Source: Halobacteriales archaeon
GTDB lineage: Archaea; Thermoplasmatota; SW-10-69-26; JACQPN01; JAIVGT01
DNA length: 6,275 nt
Assembly (NCBI GenBank): GCA_020201485.1
Contig: JAIVGT010000250.1
Span: 1 to 6,275 of the forward strand
Direction of reading: 5' to 3'
Shown: positions 5,318 through 6,275 of the stretch, piece after piece
Layout: each line of letters opens with the position of its first letter
Numbering within the stretch: position 1 is the stretch's first letter
Notes under the pieces: generated by a model
Seen by the model: only the letters and a program-made list of their open reading frames with translations
What the model was told of the DNA's origin: nothing
The model's database searches: none
Position numbers and translations under genes: made by a program

Positions 5318-5596
5318 ATGGCCGCCGACCTGCTGCGGGAGGGACTGAGCGGCTTCCTGCAAGACCTGCCGCCTGGTCGCCGCGCGGCCGCAGGGCGGGG
5401 CGCGCTGACGGACCAGGAGCTGGCCGAGGCGCAGAGCGCGGCGCGCCACCCCGCGGAGGAGGTCGCGCTCGGCCCGCAGGTCGCGCCGCCCCTGCGCATC
5501 GTGTGCTTCTTCGCCATGGCCGACGTGAGCGACGCGCTCCTCCGCCTGCACGCCGTGAGCTTCGGACCGCGGGACGTCGCGCCGGAGGCGGCATGA
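5318..5596 (+). CDS. Uncharacterised 92-residue protein coupled to the CheB-like gene
   Basis: I do not recognise this protein with confidence. It begins MAADLLREGLSGFLQDLPPG, has a Glu/Ala helix (ALTDQELAEAQSAARHPAEE) and then a hydrophobic strand LRIVCFFAMA. The end, DVSDALLRLHAVS, weakly resembles the DAYLRLHLLSHRL motif in the N-terminal domain of actinobacterial-type DapD (tetrahydrodipicolinate N-succinyltransferase). However, the left-handed beta-helix domain of DapD is absent, so it is at most a fragment-like relative. Codon third positions are strongly G/C throughout, supporting real coding. ATG 5318 is chosen for GAGG at 5308-5311, 6 nt upstream; TTG 5291 is a possible longer start. 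Its stop overlaps the next start as ATGA (5593-5596), implying translational coupling to the CheB-like gene. No membrane segment or signal peptide is seen. Confidence 0.6.
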   Translation: MAADLLREGLSGFLQDLPPGRRAAAGRGALTDQELAEAQSAARHPAEEVALGPQVAPPLRIVCFFAMADVSDALLRLHAVSFGPRDVAPEAA

Positions 5597-6176
5597 CGCC
5601 GGCGCGCCGCGTCGTGGCCTTCGGCGGCTCCGCCGGGGCCCTTCCCACGATCCTCGAGCTCGTGCAGGGCCTGCACGCCGATGACAGCGCGGCCCTGTTC
5701 ATCATCTACCACCGGAGCGGCCAGACGAGGTTCGACTGGGACGCGCGCCTTCCCCGGGCACGGGGTTCGAGGCGCGCATGGCCGCACCGGGCGACGAGGT
5801 GCAGGCGAACCGCCTCTACTATCCCCGCCTGTCCGACGACTTCGAGGTGGCCGCGGGACGCATCGTCGTCGTGCCCCGCGGCGGCACCGTGCATCCGAAC
5901 ATCGACCGCCTGTTCCGCAGCCTGGCCCGCGCCTACGGGAAGCGCGTCGTCGCCGTGCTCCTGTCCGGCATGGGCCGGGAGGGGGTCGATGGGCTGCGCG
6001 CCGTGCAGGAGGCGGGAGGGCGTACCCTGGTGGAGACCCCGGAGGCAGCACGCTTCCCCAACATGCCGCGCGCCGCGGGCGAGGCCGGGGTGGCGATGGA
6101 AGTCCTGCCCGCGGGACGACATCGTCGGGGGCGCGCGCCGCGTGCTGCGGGGGCGTCGCCGGCCCAGGCCCTGTGA
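5593..6176 (+). pseudogene. CheB-type methylesterase domain, stand-alone and frameshifted
   Basis: CheB removes methyl groups (and can deamidate) on chemoreceptor glutamates. Here only the catalytic domain is present, with no receiver domain. The first frame, from ATG 5593, gives RRVVAFGGSAGALPTILELV with nucleophile Ser13, then IIYHRSG with His40. Family sequence then continues in a different frame from about 5763: GFEARMAAPGDEVQ, HPNIDRLFRSLARAYGKRVV, VLLSGMGREGVDGLRAVQEAGG, FPNMPRAA. Near 6113 it returns to the first frame (ADDIVGGARRVL), and near 6149-6153 it may shift again to reach the stop at 6174-6176. The best sites are G or C/G runs: 5752-5758 or 5762-5765 (one base missing), 6113-6115 (one extra) and 6149-6153 (one missing). 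The family GMGxDG motif reads GMGREG, so the expected catalytic Asp is Glu. The cause may be decay or sequencing error. The domain assignment is firm, the gene's state uncertain. Confidence 0.75.
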
Positions 6177-6177
6177 G

Positions 6178-6275
6178 CCACTTCGAGCTGCACGGAGAGG
6201 ATGTAGCCCCGGGTCTTGCCCGCACGGTCCGTCACGCGCGCCACGCGGAAGGCCAGCGGCGTGCCCACCCCGCGC
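6178..6275 (-). CDS. Possible C-terminal part of an unidentified protein entering from the right edge
   Basis: Reading leftward from the window edge, one minus-strand frame gives GTPLAFRVARVTDRAGKTRG followed by YILSVQLEV. Its codons end almost only in G or C, and it has an alternating strand-like pattern. It looks more like real protein than either plus-strand frame here. The segment RVTDRAGKTRG resembles the last strands of a PAS-type sensor domain, but this is too short to assign. No stop is seen at the CheB end: the frame stays open antisense to CheB until about 5933, so the true C-terminus is unclear. A base error near 6150-6180 could have hidden it. The left coordinate given is only where coding character fades. 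Confidence 0.33.

Noticed and set aside
5762..6153. Programmed frameshifting or phase variation at the G runs in the CheB-like gene
   Set aside because: The runs are only 3-5 bases, there is no slippery heptamer or obvious stimulatory structure, and several opposite shifts would be needed. Error or decay is simpler.
1..6275. CRISPR array, transposon ends, tRNA or rRNA
   Set aside because: No regularly spaced repeats, transposase motifs, terminal inverted repeats or recognisable tRNA/rRNA sequence were seen on either strand.

Overview
The window is GC-rich DNA, well over 60% G+C by eye, and most likely archaeal. The evidence is a COG1340-type coiled-coil protein, a serine hydroxymethyltransferase with archaeal-style motifs, two Lrp/AsnC regulators, Shine-Dalgarno matches to the archaeal 16S tail (GGTGAT, GGAGG), and several genes with no leader SD at all. 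The proteins lack the strong acidity of haloarchaea. A high-GC member of Thermoplasmatota would fit, but that is a guess. Because stops are rare at this composition, long spurious frames run everywhere, including an 833-codon frame across the left third. Genes were therefore called on motifs, codon third-position bias and neighbours, not on ORF length.

Layout. (1) At the left edge on the minus strand is the N-terminal 199 residues of a glycerate 2-kinase of the GckA/DUF4147 type, running off the window. (2) Divergent from it is a plus-strand pair: a single-domain response regulator (746-1165), then serine hydroxymethyltransferase (1189-2505) 23 nt later. (3) A gap of about 370 bases follows, with a cluster of mutually complementary segments at 2581-2658. 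(4) Next is an Lrp/AsnC regulator (2872-3369), a tightly coupled 46-residue zinc-ribbon gene (3373-3513), and a second Lrp/AsnC regulator on the opposite strand (3510-4034). The zinc-ribbon stop and the second regulator's stop overlap. (5) A divergent intergenic region of about 300 bases contains a start-codon palindrome, an A7 tract and a 14-bp GC palindrome. (6) A COG1340 coiled-coil gene (4334-5236) ends in a hairpin that includes its stop codon. (7) A 92-codon gene of unknown function overlaps by ATGA with a CheB-type methylesterase gene (5593-6176), which is frameshifted in this sequence. (8) A minus-strand open frame enters from the right edge.

How the genes fit together. SHMT (serine/glycine/C1 units) and glycerate 2-kinase (glycerate to 2-phosphoglycerate) sit back to back and can be linked through hydroxypyruvate and glycerate in serine/glycerate metabolism. 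The adjacent receiver protein and the two amino-acid-type regulators suggest local regulation, but that is inference. The CheB-like gene has no chemotaxis neighbours in view and lacks a receiver domain. I see no CRISPR array, transposase, tRNA or rRNA. No clearly new multi-gene system is demonstrated. The most noteworthy items are the small zinc-ribbon gene locked between two facing Lrp paralogues, the alternating complementary segments, and the broken stand-alone CheB with a Glu where the catalytic Asp is expected.
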